Positions 12,871-25,283 of a stretch of DNA of 64,000 bases are shown here, piece by piece; the first letter of the stretch is position 1, and each line of letters starts with the position of its first letter. Made by a program: the position numbers and the translations under genes. The notes beneath the pieces were generated by a model that worked only from the letters and a program-made list of their open reading frames with translations, had not been told where the DNA came from and searched no databases. This stretch comes from Liolophura sinensis (taxonomy: Eukaryota; Mollusca; Polyplacophora; Chitonida; Chitonidae): NCBI RefSeq assembly GCF_032854445.1, contig NC_088307.1, positions 15,202,017 through 15,266,016 on the forward strand, written 5' to 3'.

Positions 12871-14458
12871 AACAGAAGTATGCGGACGTTGCCGACAAGA
12901 ACATATCAAATGAAGACATATAAAATATGCCAGGAAAGCCTTTGTGAGGAGTGTTCGCATTTCTGCGGAGTTCGATGCCACCTATATGACAAGGCCATAT
13001 ACTATATATATTAAGGAAAGTAGGCTTATGTATTTTCGAGTCTATCGATTGGTAAAACTAGAAGGGAGATAATTTGATATATTCGTGCGCCTAGGAGTTA
13101 TACCCCTTGTAAACTTCTTCAGAGCTGATATATTCTGTCTTTGTCAAGGGTTTTGTTTCTTCTGCCATTCAGTTTATAGTAATAATGTGTCCACTTCATC
13201 CACCGGTTACCTCATTGGTTTCACAACCTCACCGGCTCACAAATTTAATTGCGCGTAATGTGAATAAAAGCGGATCCACCATTAAACATTAGGGCAATGC
13301 AAAATTATAGACTCAGACATGCTACTTCACTGATAAATTTACGTCGCTTTCCGTTGAATAATTGTAATGTAAAAGACCGTAGCATAGAGAGTAAAATCAG
13401 AGCAGTGAGGACAGTTTGACAGTTCACAAATGGTCACACGGTTGAAATAGCGCCTCTTGTTACTTTATCTCAGGTAAGGTTTTATTGCGACTATTCATGT
13501 ATATACTTAAAGAGTTGAAACTTACACCTTCCTAACAACATGGATTAAACAGAATTGGGTAAAAAAATGCAGAGAAGTTATTTGAAAATTATTTAACGCC
13601 TTTGGTCTAGATTTACTCAAAATGCTATGTTATCATCACATTTAACATTTGCTCAAGATGTACCTCAATCATCTCTCCCAGCAAATCCCCCTCCCCTCTT
13701 TACCTGCAGATGGGGTTTTCTTTCATTGCTTACAACACTGACTTTTCAGCCAGCATGATTTTGCCTTATATACAGCGCTTGTGATATATAACCTGGTCAA
13801 CATTTTCAAACGTCGAACATACAACTTTGCAGTTTGTCGGGTGTGTCCATGTATTGACACTGTGAGAAATAGACGGACTACAGACATTTTCTGTGACGAA
13901 GAGGATGAGTCAGCGTATTTAAAGAAGGCCATGCCACTTCTCTGTGCACTAACTGGAGGATATCGACAATGGGACATCCGTTTATTTATTTGTTTAACTG
14001 GTTTAGTTTTTGTAACGTTTTAACTGACGACGTGTTTAATATGTTAGCTTTGAACGGATAGGAGAAGAATCTTAGGAAAGGAGACAGAAAAAGAGGCTCT
14101 TTTGATTATTAAACAATTATTTGTACGACCCATCTTACCTAGTGACATCTACCATGATGGTACCTGTGCGCTGGATGTAGGACAATTTGTCAAGTCAATA
14201 TACACATAAGATGATCCTTTGCACTGTCTAATTTAGAAAATGAAGACGTTTCGCATTTACACGCATATACTTTTCTAAGCTGTGGAATGAGTATTAGGCC
14301 TTTAGAACAAGGTGTCCATTACAACGTGTGGCAGACATGAATTATTTTTATAGGGCAAACACTGCATAATCTCACTAAAATACGTCAGTAAAGAAGATGT
14401 CCTCCTATTCCTTCAAAGAAATAATGGACAAATTACTGAAAGAAAAAACAATATGTCC

Positions 14459-14493
<35 letters not shown>

Positions 14494-15173
14494 TCTATCT
14501 ATTTATCTATTTATTTATTTATCTATTTTATTTTATTTATTTTTGGATGGCTGTCGTCCTAATACTACGCTCACACTATGCCCGAAATCGGTCAGGAATC
14601 CGAACCGAATTCCGTGCGGACTGCGTGGAAAATGGATGAAGTGCTACACTATATAGCCTTTCACACGCACCTTTACCGATTTCGTGCCCGGTAACAAATT
14701 CCGACAGATGGCTCCCAGACCCATTTTTTCGGCCCGGGAATGAAAATCGTGGCCGATTTTTTCTTCCGACCAAACAAGATCGACAACAAAGGCGTTTAGT
14801 TAGAAATTACAGGATGAAACTTGTAACTCGTAACCTCAAAGTAAAATTAATTTTCCTATATGTACCATCCGCATGTTTCCATTGTCTTATTAATGCCTAG
14901 CCGCTTGATTGCTATTGCATGTGAGCTGGTTCCCTTGGGTATGAGTGAGTTTGTCGTGTAGACCTACTCGAGTCACAAAGGACAACCGTACCCGTCACAG
15001 GTCGCAGTGTGCGCTGCTTTGGCCTGGGGTTACCTCCTCCTGGTGTAATATCGCACGATTTTACACTTATCTGTACCTATCCTATCTGTCTGAGTCACCC
15101 GAACAACCTTGAAGAGAACGTCTATATCCGCCATTTTGATAGTTTCTTCATTTGTGGGACAGTAGAGGACGAC
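12871..15173. other. Intergenic stretch before EF-hand gene A
   Basis: Apart from an ATTT microsatellite near 14459-14550 I see no gene or mobile element. Chance frames of 60-85 codons occur on both strands without recognisable motifs. Confidence 0.5.
14459..14550. repeat. (ATTT)n microsatellite
   Basis: About 90 bp of TTTATTTATTTATTTA with occasional TATC variants. Such runs elsewhere in the window are the A-rich tails of SINEs, so this may be a tail whose body was lost. Confidence 0.85.
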
Positions 15174-18100
15174 ATGATGATTTTCGCTGTAGCTTTCGTC
15201 AGCCTTTTCGTATCGGCCACGTGAGTATGATGGTATTCCTAAATTTTAGACTGGAAATTTTCGCTTTAGTTACAATATGCCACCAAGTGAAATGCTCTTA
15301 ACAAATACTGAATATATCAGACAGACTATCGGTAATGCAGTTATAATATCGGCGAGCCATTTTCATGGGCGTGAAACCGTTTCATTTAAACACTGTAAGG
15401 GCCTTTGTTGATGGGTGATGCAGAACGAAGGAGATACACTGGCTTCAACATGCAGTGAGCAAAACTGAGCATGTTGAAAACGGACAGCATAAATCAAATG
15501 GATTACTTCCAAAACCACACATTTGTTCCTTGATCAACAGGAATTGAAGTAAGTTCTTTCACATTAACAACATTCAAATTTAAAACGTTTATTTATTTAT
15601 TTATTTTTTTTTATTGGTTTAATTTTGTCATTCAACTGTACATGTTTAATGCTATTTATTTTCAGCTGTGATTTTGGGCTGATCAACCTGTTGTATTGGA
15701 AAGCCGATGCTAACCTGGATCATATCATATCTAAGTCAGAGCTACAGACCATCTGGCATGGCTTTGATAAGAACGGTCAGTACAGGACACTAAGACATAC
15801 CCACATTGTACAGACTACATGATTCTATATCTATACTCTGCGTGATAGAGGGCGTCTGGAGTTAAGTTACCCAAGATGCCTTGCAAATCCCGTGGCTACA
15901 CATATATGTTTTGCATAAAATCGAATGCGGGTAAATCTGGGTATTGACGCCATAGTCGATCTATTCATCGGTGCTATATAGGCCTATATGAGCCTATGTT
16001 TTCGTGTATTGTTCTTACTTTCCTGTTGCTGTCACACATATACTAACCACCCACTACTGGCAAGTTACTGACAAACATTAAAGTGTTGCTGACACTTTAA
16101 GATACAATGGCAAGAACTTCTCGTGAGAAATAGCCAAAGGCAATTTCGGCTTTATGACCGAATAAAAAAAGGTGATATAACAATTTACCAATATTCTATA
16201 TAAAAATCTTGCAAAAATTTACCCAAAATTGTAAGCCCTTTAAAATAAAAAAAAACGAACAATTTCTTGCAGTTGTATAGTTTTAATGTGTAAAATATAA
16301 AAGTAATGATCTGGTGTACATAGCACTAACAAGAGAACGCATGAGTCGATTCTACCTCATAAGGTTTATATTCATCATTGTAGGTGACAAAAGAGTGACC
16401 CAAGCGGAATTTGCACCTTATTGGTCGGAAATCACCGGACATTCCCAAGAGATAGCAGTAGCGTATTTTTTATTGGCTGATTTGAACGATGACGGAGTGA
16501 TCGACCAATCAGATCTCGACGCTCTCTACAAGCTGTTTGACAGAGATGGTAAAGACGTTTGCTTAAAACTACTTCTTGCTCTAGCAAAACGGCATTGGCT
16601 GCATGAAATAGGCATCATCGGACTCGGGCAGATCATCTCACCTAGTCACAGTAAACATGTATGTGCAGTTACACCCGGATGTGGAAGGTTATGTGTCTGG
16701 TTTGAACCCCAGTTTATACAGTCTGTATCATGATCAGATAATACTACATGCTCGTCATGAACCCCAGTGTATACAGTCTGTATCATGATCAGACAATACC
16801 ACATGCTCGTCATGAACCCCAGTGTATACAGTCTGTATCATGATCAGATAATACCACATGCTCGTCATGAACCCCAGTGTATACAGTCTGTATCATGATC
16901 AGATAATACCACATGCTCGTCATGAACCCCAGTGTATACAGTCTGTATCATGATCAGATAATACTACATGCTCGTCATGAACCCCAGTGTATACAGTCTG
17001 TATCATGATCAGACAATACCACATGCTCGTCATGAACCCCAGTGTATACAGTCTGTATCATGATCAGATAATACCACATGCTCGTCATGAACCCCAGTGT
17101 ATACAGTCTGTATCATGATCAGATAATACCACATGCTCGTCATGAACCCCAGTGTATACAGTCTGTATCATGATCAGATAATACCACATGCTCGTCATGA
17201 ACCCCAGTGTATACAGTCTGTATCATGATCAGATAATACCACAAGCTCGTCATGAACCCCAGTGTATAGGTCTGTATCATGATCAGATAATACCACATGT
17301 TCCTCATGAACACCAGTGTGTACAGTCTGTATCATGATCAGACAATACCACATGCTCGTCATGAACACCAGTGTGTACAGTCTGTATCATGATCAGACAA
17401 TACCACATGCTCGTCATGAACACCAGTATATACAGTCTGTATCATGATCAGATAATATCACATTCTCGTCATGAACACTAGTGTATTAATCTGTATCATG
17501 ATCAGACAATAGCACTTGCTAGTCATAAACAACTGTGTATACAGTCTACACCACGGTCAGATAACACCACCATAGAGATTATATCATTAATATTATATAG
17601 GTGAAGTATAAAGATCTACAGAGAACAGATTGTCTTATCTTATATTTGGACAGGTAATGGGCAAGTGTCTGCCGAGGAATTTTCCCTCACCTGGCAAAAG
17701 GTAACCTAAATCAAACGTTATAAATGTTACACCAAGAGGTACATGCAATTATTTAGGCTATGGAATAAAATACAATTGAATGCAATTTCTTTCCACTGGA
17801 TCAATCAATGTTCCAATGTGGTCAAATACGCATGTAGCGATGATGTGTATATATTTTAACCAATGTATAAACTGGAAATGATTGATTATTTCATTAAATA
17901 CAAATGAAATCTTGTTTAATTCTCACAGACCGATCACAGGACAGTTCGTTATTTGCATGAATGACTTGAATTGTTGTTTGAAGGGTGACTTTTGAGCGAA
18001 TCGAGTCAGTTGTATTTCTTTAGCTAATAAAACAGATGGCTGAGTGTACTTTTTATTCGATTTCAGTGCATGGAATATTCATAAATGATTTAGGGTGTAA

Positions 18101-20435
18101 AATTTATCTTCATTTATTTTAAAAAGATATGGTAATGATAAAATAATATACAAACTGGAGAGCTTTAGCGTTAAGAATGCAAGAGTGGACTCCTTTTCTT
18201 TCTGTGATACAGCAGTGACTTGTAGTACTACAGCAGTGCCATACCTAACTTGTCATGAACAAAACATTCCTCTTTCCTCTAGATTATCCTTGACATGCCG
18301 TTCGCGGTGATGTTTGAGGCCGGTGACATCAATAAAGATGACCTGCTCACGGCTCAGGAGTTCAACTCGGCCTTTTTCTACCTTGACACCAACCGTGAGT
18401 TTTGATTTTGTTGGCCACTTACGATTATCCTCCCGCGCATGCGTCTATGAGCAACACATCCTGATTGACACGATTTTGTCCCGAACCAATTAACAGGTCT
18501 GGCACATAGAAGAAATATTACAAACAACAGATAAATAGCACAAAGATTTTGCTGTTGATGCTTTACTTTTGCAGGTGATCAGCAGCTGAGAGAGGGTGAG
18601 TTCTCGGCACAGTGGATGAACCGCGGCTTCGGCGCAAGCCATCAGGCCACAGAGCTCTTCAATCAAATGGACCTCAACCGTGACCACGTGGTCAGTGCCG
18701 CGGACCTCAGCCAACTGTTCACCAGATACGACTCTTCATGTGAGATATATAAAAGACAGAAGCTGGTTTCAATGATTGAATTGGCTACAATATTTACTTG
18801 GTATCTACAGTTGGTTTTAGGTCTAAGTTACAAATTTGTTCTCCATGAGCGAGTTTCTCCTGTAATGAACATCTTGGAGTTATGGCAATGCAGATATTTT
18901 CTCTTCACCTATTTTTATCCTGGTCTACATTTATTTCAACTGTTCAACTGTAGATATATGCTTAAGCCGGGGCTTTGATGTTTAAGCGTATATATAAAAT
19001 TGAATGTTTCCTTTTTGACTTATTTATATTTGACATTGACATACCCATGAGTATGAACGACAAGCATCAGTAGTTGTCTTGATAAATACGTGTAAATACA
19101 AATAACATCTTGCCCGACTGCCATGTGTGAATATGTTTTTGGAATGAACATATACCATATTAAGTGATATTTTTTTAGTGGTTAGAATGTCCATCTTCTG
19201 AGTAATCCGAAAGAACTGGTGACATGCCCTCTTTCAGCACAATTAAAGGAGGAGAAAACTTAAATTACAAACAAATACCACTGAAAACAGTATGCACTTG
19301 CATGCCATAAAAAATTCGAATATGTACCTCAAGATGATAAATTATAAATAAAGTCAGCGCCAACACCCGCTGTGGGCGACTCCATTTTGCCTAAGAACTA
19401 GTCCTGAAGTGTTCTGTGTTAGGAGAATTTCCCTCGGAAACCGCCGAAGTGCAGTTCGGACATTTCCGGTAGAACTATTCTTCCCAGAAGGTGGCAAACA
19501 GTAGAGTTTGTTTTCCGCTTGACGATCGGGAAACCGGAAAAGTTGGACGGAGGTTTCGAGTTTACATGAACAAGCCGGCAGTTTTAACGACCCTCATTGA
19601 CTGAGAGGAAACACACCCCCAGCAGGGGTGTAAATTACAGGGTGTTAAAGATGGAGGACGCGCTGGACTTATCGATTTATGCCAGCTTTGCCGTTTTCAC
19701 ACTTTACGTGTATGGCGACGAAATATCGCAAAACTATGCAGCAGGCACCACCAGAAAGAAAAAACTGTGCTCTTATTAAGTTTTCTTCTCCTTTAAGTAC
19801 TGATTGGCCTGGTTTTACTGCACTACGGCTCTGTGGGACTCCAAAGCAAATACCGATGACATATTTATTTTTCTGTATTTTTTATGTGGATCATTTGGCT
19901 GGTTAGAGGTAGATTAAAGTAATGGCGACAAAGCATCACCTGTACAGTGATTGCTGCTAGAGCTTACAGGGAATTTATTTATTTATCTATTTATTTGACT
20001 GGTGTTTTACAGCGTACTCAAGAATATTTCACTTATACGACGGCCAGCATTATGGTGGGTGGAAACCGCGCACAGCCCGGGAGAAACCCACGACCATCCG
20101 CAGGTTGTTGACAGACCTTCCCACGTATGACCGGAGAGGAAGCCAGCATGAGCTGGACTTGAACTCACAGCGACCACATTGGTGAGAGACTCCTGTGTCA
20201 TAACGCTGCGCTAGCGCGCTAACCAACTGAGCCACGGAGGCCCCCGCTTACAGAGAACGCAGCCGATAGAAAATCCTGTACATTGTGTCTAGATGACTAA
20301 TACTTAATTAATTCTTTCTTTTTCAGTGGACCACAAAATTAGCCTAGCAGAGATGATCCATGTAGGTACCTCGTTCTGTTCTCTTTTATATTTAGCTTTT
20401 CGCCAAGATGTATACAGGAATATTGGGCATTCGTA

Positions 20436-20518
<83 letters not shown>

Positions 20519-21599
20519 GAGCACAAAGCTCTTGTATCTTTGTTACCAAGACTTTCAGTATACGTGATGATCGAACTTTTTAACCCAATGAAATTCCATG
20601 TTATTACAGATGGCCGGACTGGTTCCTCCGCTGTCGACCAATCGCTTAGGCCGTGCTTCGGAGATCCAGTATGAAGTTTATTTGTTCGATGCCGTCGATA
20701 CTGACAACAATACACTCCTGGACAGCGCTGAATTACGGGCGTTATTCCTCATTTTTGATCAGAACAGTAAGTGAAATGTCCACATCGTACGCATGAAATG
20801 AGGCCATATTTTTCAATTCATCGCGTATTGTTGAACAATACGATCTTTTGTAGATCTTGCTCGGATCCTGAACCACTCATGTTATGAACCCTGAAGCTAG
20901 AATGGCTTAGTATCTATCCGAGCTTCTATAAGTTTGTGTTACGTATCTCGACTCTCTCGTAGACTCGTGGATAAGAAATAGTTTTGTTTTTGCAGACGAC
21001 AGTGTAATCCTGGAGGCTGAGTTCAAATCGGAATGGGTGACCTATCTTAAGTTGGGTAGCCCTGAGCAGGCGGCCACTCTCTTCAAGAGGGCAGACTTGA
21101 ATGCGGACGGCGTTTTGACGTCAGCGGATCTGCCAGCTATCTTCAGATATTTTGATCAAGACGGTAGGCTCTATACGCTTTGATATAACAGGAAATTGTT
21201 TAAGGAAAATAATGGCGATATTGTAAAATCAGCCAATACATGCTAGAAAAGTTTTCCTCATGAATGGTACCAGATATCATGTCTGAATTTACCATTATCC
21301 AAACAATGTCATGTTTGCTTCCTATGATTAATTCGATTAATAATATTAGAACCGTCTCTTTCTGCGTCAGTGGAAAACCTATAGATTTACTGAATTCATC
21401 GACCTGGCCACCGTCATATACATGCAAGTGAAACATTCTTAAAGACACCGTAATAAAATCAATCAGCTCATCAGTCTATCAGTCTGCCAATTGTTTCATC
21501 GTTTTAGGAGACAGTCACGTCTCGTTGAATGAATTCTTGACCCAGTGGGGTGCCCTTCAGCTCGGCCCGGTCAACACTGGAACTGTCGTCATCGGTTAA
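15174..21599 (+). CDS. EF-hand gene A: secreted protein with 12 EF-hand loops
   Basis: Ten exons join in phase: 15174-15220, 15666-15775, 16384-16548, 17654-17700, 18283-18394, 18575-18739, 20327-20361, 20610-20766, 20996-21163 and 21508-21599. They give 365 codons plus TAA. The product starts with a signal peptide (MMIFAVAFVSLFVSA), so it is likely secreted or in the secretory pathway and binds Ca2+. I count 12 loops: DANLDHIISKSE, DKNGDKRVTQAE, DLNDDGVIDQSD, DRDGNGQVSAEE, DINKDDLLTAQE, DTNRDQQLREGE, DLNRDHVVSAAD, DSSLDHKISLAE, DTDNNTLLDSAE, DQNNDSVILEAE, DLNADGVLTSAD and DQDGDSHVSLNE. Exons 2-4, 5-7 and 8-10 are three copies of a four-EF module, with middle exons of 165, 165 and 168 bases. 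Introns inside loops are always phase 1 after loop position 3. Some loops (for example DSSLDHKISLAE and DTDNNTLLDSAE) have atypical ligands and may bind weakly. AATAAA is at 21757-21762. Single-module relatives follow downstream. Family name unknown. Confidence 0.85.
16701..17570. repeat. 55-bp minisatellite, about 15 units, in an EF-hand intron
   Basis: Units of 55 bp, each holding CAGTCTGTATCATGATCAGA and ACATGCTCGTCATGAAC, fill most of the intron between exons 3 and 4 of gene A. Each unit carries the palindrome TGATCA inside ATCATGATCA. Inner units are nearly identical and the last three or four diverge, as expected for recent internal amplification. Confidence 0.95.
19975..20246 (-). repeat. 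SINE family A, full-length copy
   Basis: The most complete copy here, inserted on the minus strand in a gene A intron. Read on the minus strand it has a tRNA-like head (TGGCTCAGTTGGTTAGCGCG, A-box-like), GTGAGTTCAAGTCC (B-box-like), a central region, the conserved end TATAAGTGAAATATTCTTGA followed by ACACCAGTCAAATAAATAG, and an ATTT-type tail. The central and 3' parts resemble the core of tRNA-derived SINEs known from molluscs and other invertebrates (possibly the Meta-SINE group); this naming is tentative. Confidence 0.85.
20432..20511. repeat. (GT)n microsatellite
   Basis: Roughly 35 uninterrupted GT dinucleotides about 75 bp after exon 7 of EF-hand gene A. Frames encoding poly-Val/Cys or Thr/His across it are artefacts. 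Length is likely variable between alleles. Confidence 0.97.
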
Positions 21600-22057
21600 C
21601 CAGATCGTGGGCGGTGTCGGGCAGGGTGCAGTGTCAAACAGTGTGCGGTGTGGGACAGTGTGCAGCGGAGGACAGTGTACAATGGCGGATAATGAGTGGT
21701 GTCTGTCCACTACAGCTGTTTTTGGTAGAAAGTGTGTGAAAAGCTATAAATTATACAATAAATGTTAATTGTATGTTGAACTATTGTTATCGTGTTTTCC
21801 TTTACGTTTATACATAAAAAGGTTTCTTTCAACTTTTGAGTCTACTCTTATTTTCAAAGAGTTTGTACGATATAAGTGTTTTGCTCATATCATTACTGTT
21901 AATTATTCAGAGCATATTCTTTTTGTCCAAAATTATAAAATTTCACTTTCTGTAAAATCTGTCAATTCCAACCTCTTACCCCCGCATACAGTGTTTGTAC
22001 GTCTGTATGGCGTGTGTGTTTTACAAAAAAAAAACAACAGTAGCTAAATAAACATTT

Positions 22058-22203
22058 TGATTTATTTACAAATTTATTTCATTAGTGTTTTACGCAGCAC
22101 TCAAGAATATTTCACTTATACGACGGCGGCCCGCATTATTGTGGGAGGAAACCGGGCAGAGGCCGGGGGAAACACACGACCATCCACAGGTTGATGCCAG
22201 ACC
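22058..22203 (-). repeat. SINE family A, truncated copy
   Basis: Minus-strand 3' half: AGTGTTTTACGCAGCACTCA, AGAATATTTCACTTATACGA and GGAGGAAACCGGGCAGAGGC. It lies between the convergent ends of EF-hand genes A and B. Confidence 0.7.
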
Positions 22204-22674
22204 TAAACATTTTGAAACAACCCCAATCGTGGATAGTGGACAAAGTCAAAGCAAAGATATTCATGTCACAGTAAGAAGTGAAAGAGAGCACTGCTCTTCA
22301 TACAGTGGTACCATATGCCCAGAGCTAAAAAGTCAGCCAAAATCTCAACCTGGCCATCGACAGTTCAAACTGATGTCAAGTCTCTTCTAGATCGACCAGT
22401 TTCTCGTTCTCTGAGATCACACAAGCATGATCAATTACTTGTTCAGGCTTTTTATTTTAGTTCGATAAGGTAATTCCCTTCTCCTCGTAGCGAATTGTGG
22501 CATAGACAGCAGATATCTCTATTGATCAGAAAAAGACCATTCGGTTGTTTTAGGAAAGTCAAATTTTTACAGGAAAAAAACATGCATATGTAGAAAATAT
22601 CAAACTAAACGAGGTGGAGGCAAGGGTTAAAGTTTTTTATTTAGGATATTTTACACAACTGGTAAGATCGTTTT

Positions 22675-25252
22675 TCAGAGAGACATTTTCGTCCAGGTCA
22701 ATACAAACTCCAATGTGCTCACGAAACCGTCGCCTGGAACAAACATGAAAGTGATCAAACATTGCACCACGAGACGATTGTAGCAAAGCGAATGATTCAT
22801 TTATTTGTGTTTTGTTTATTGTTTATGTTTTGGTGTTATTCACGGTACTCATGGAATATTTGACTTATATGAAGACTATTGAGTGTATGTGCGGACTTCA
22901 AGGAACGGAATTCTCCAAGATTCGATACAGAATTTCATAAACCTGAATTCACTAGTTAACTAACATGGTACCCAGAAATATTTCAAAAGTCGGGCATTAT
23001 AGACATTAATACTCTGAATTTTTGTGAAAGACATCTTGAAAATCGGATTTTATTTTGGCAAACTAGTTGAAATAACGTGCATTACATGGGGTACGCTTTG
23101 TTAATGAAATTATATTTTCTAGCTTTTCAGAGGTTTTCAAAAATTGACAAAGACTGAGTGACAGATGTATCTGTTGTTGCTCAAATGATTGATTTGTGTC
23201 TCTTTGTACAATGCGTCTTCACATAAGCATTGAATGGTTAATTGATGGCGATATTTGTATGCTGATTGAATGATTAATCGATTCATCCTAATTACGTGTG
23301 GTCTGTGAAGGAAATAATTCAAACAACACGAAAGAAAAATGAATAAATAAATGAACCTATCATTCAACGAATCTGTGAAATGATATTGAGGAATTGTTTA
23401 CCGTCTGTGTCGAAATGGTGGAAGGTTCTGGTCAGATCGGGGTCCTGAGAAAAGAATCCGTTTTTGTCAGTGTCGACGTTTTGGAACATCCGGTAACCGC
23501 TAGCGGTGTCACCGACATCATCCTCCAGCCAGTGCTTGATAAACTCTCCTGCGGTCACCTGGCCATCACCTTGATGTCAAACACGTGACAGCCACAGTTA
23601 ACCAGTTAGCCATTTGTGACGTGTTCAATTATATGCATGTTAGCTTCCTTAATTACAATATGCCCCCTGGCGCCTATCGGTAGAGAACTACAGTTCAGGC
23701 AATAAGCTCAACACCGGTGAATTTACTGCGGTTCTACACCTAGAGATTTGTTAGTAACCTTGTTATACTACTTAGTAAGTTATTTTACTTATAGTTGTGA
23801 GCTTCTGGGTCATAGATTACCGCAGTCTCACTCTCTGCAGGGTCGTAATGACAGAAAGCGATCGACAGCATTCCTTCTTCGGTAATTTTGCTCCACTCAT
23901 AAAAAGCTGACGGCTATCCTATGAGTAAAAATTTATTACATATGGTGTTAAACAACAATCAAATTGATAAATAAACTAGGATATCCGAGACAACAAACCT
24001 CCGCTAGGATATCCGACACAGCAAACCTCCGTTGCGGAGTAATGTGCATATCCCCCACTGCAGACAAAGGGAGAATACACTGCATTTCTGACTTCTGTTG
24101 CTTACTGGCACATAGATACACAGACACTCACACGAGAAAAATATAACTTTGGCGAAGGTATACGTCCTAATAAATATGCATTCACTTATAAGTGACGAAC
24201 CATTAAGGTCAAACCGGGTGTAAATGAGTTGCACCTCAGCCAGCGTCAGAGTTCCGTTCCCGTCTGTGTCAACCAAGTGAAACACATGTTTTGCCCATTT
24301 ACTCTCTTCTATCGTGTCGCCCAGAAATGCGTTTGACCTGTGGGAGAGAAAAATAGACGGGAATAAAGAAGGCATATTCAGATTTCACCAATGCATACGT
24401 AAGGACGGAACATTAGTTCTGGTTTGTTGGCTAGCTCTTCATCGCTGATTGAGGATAGCGCACGTCGTGACTGGTTTATCCAGTATCTATATAATGCTAG
24501 CCAAGAGCAGCCTAGGCCTTACATGTGGAGTGTCACACCGAGCGTCTAAGGGTAGAACAATAAACTTAGGCCGCACGACTATGAAGCGGGAATGTAGCAT
24601 TGGTCAGGAATCAGGATAAAATTCAGTATCAAACAAGCAGGGATGGTGTAACGAATTTATTTCTACGAGCAGCTTTAAGACAACAGAGCCCAGTTGTTCT
24701 AAAGTGTATTGGCTAATACTGGTATTAAATTTTAGCCAAAATCTGTAACCAGTGCATGTTATCCACAGTCAAAGTATAACAGCAGCAGATTTTGTTCATG
24801 TTTAATATACTGTTGCATATTTTTGATGCAAAGGACAAACTTCGTGACTTGGTTTCAGGTAAGATCTGGTGTTAAACCCGTTTTGAACAATCGAGCCCTA
24901 AAATTTAGGCTTTAGCATGAGAACAATGTAAGTGAAAAAATCTTGATTTGGGAAAAAAATCGTTTAAATTTTTGAAATTAGCGTGTAACGTATGATCATA
25001 TTTCACAGAAATCTGCCTGTAAAACGCACAGAATAGTGACGTTACCAAGAAACAAAACGGTATTTTTGACTTTTTACAACGTTTAAGTGTCAAATGATTT
25101 CAAGCAGGAGCCTAAACATATACCGAACCTAGAATTCTCTGTAAGCGCTTAGCTTTCACGAGTAACCGAGTAGACTACTATATTACCCATCAAAAAATTT
25201 CTCCAGTCTTAGTAAATACATGTCGTTATGCGAGCCTGACATGTAAAATCAA

Positions 25253-25283
<31 letters not shown>

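Noticed and set aside
20304-20549. Frames with poly-Thr/His or poly-Val/Cys
   Set aside because: They read through a (GT)n microsatellite in an intron.
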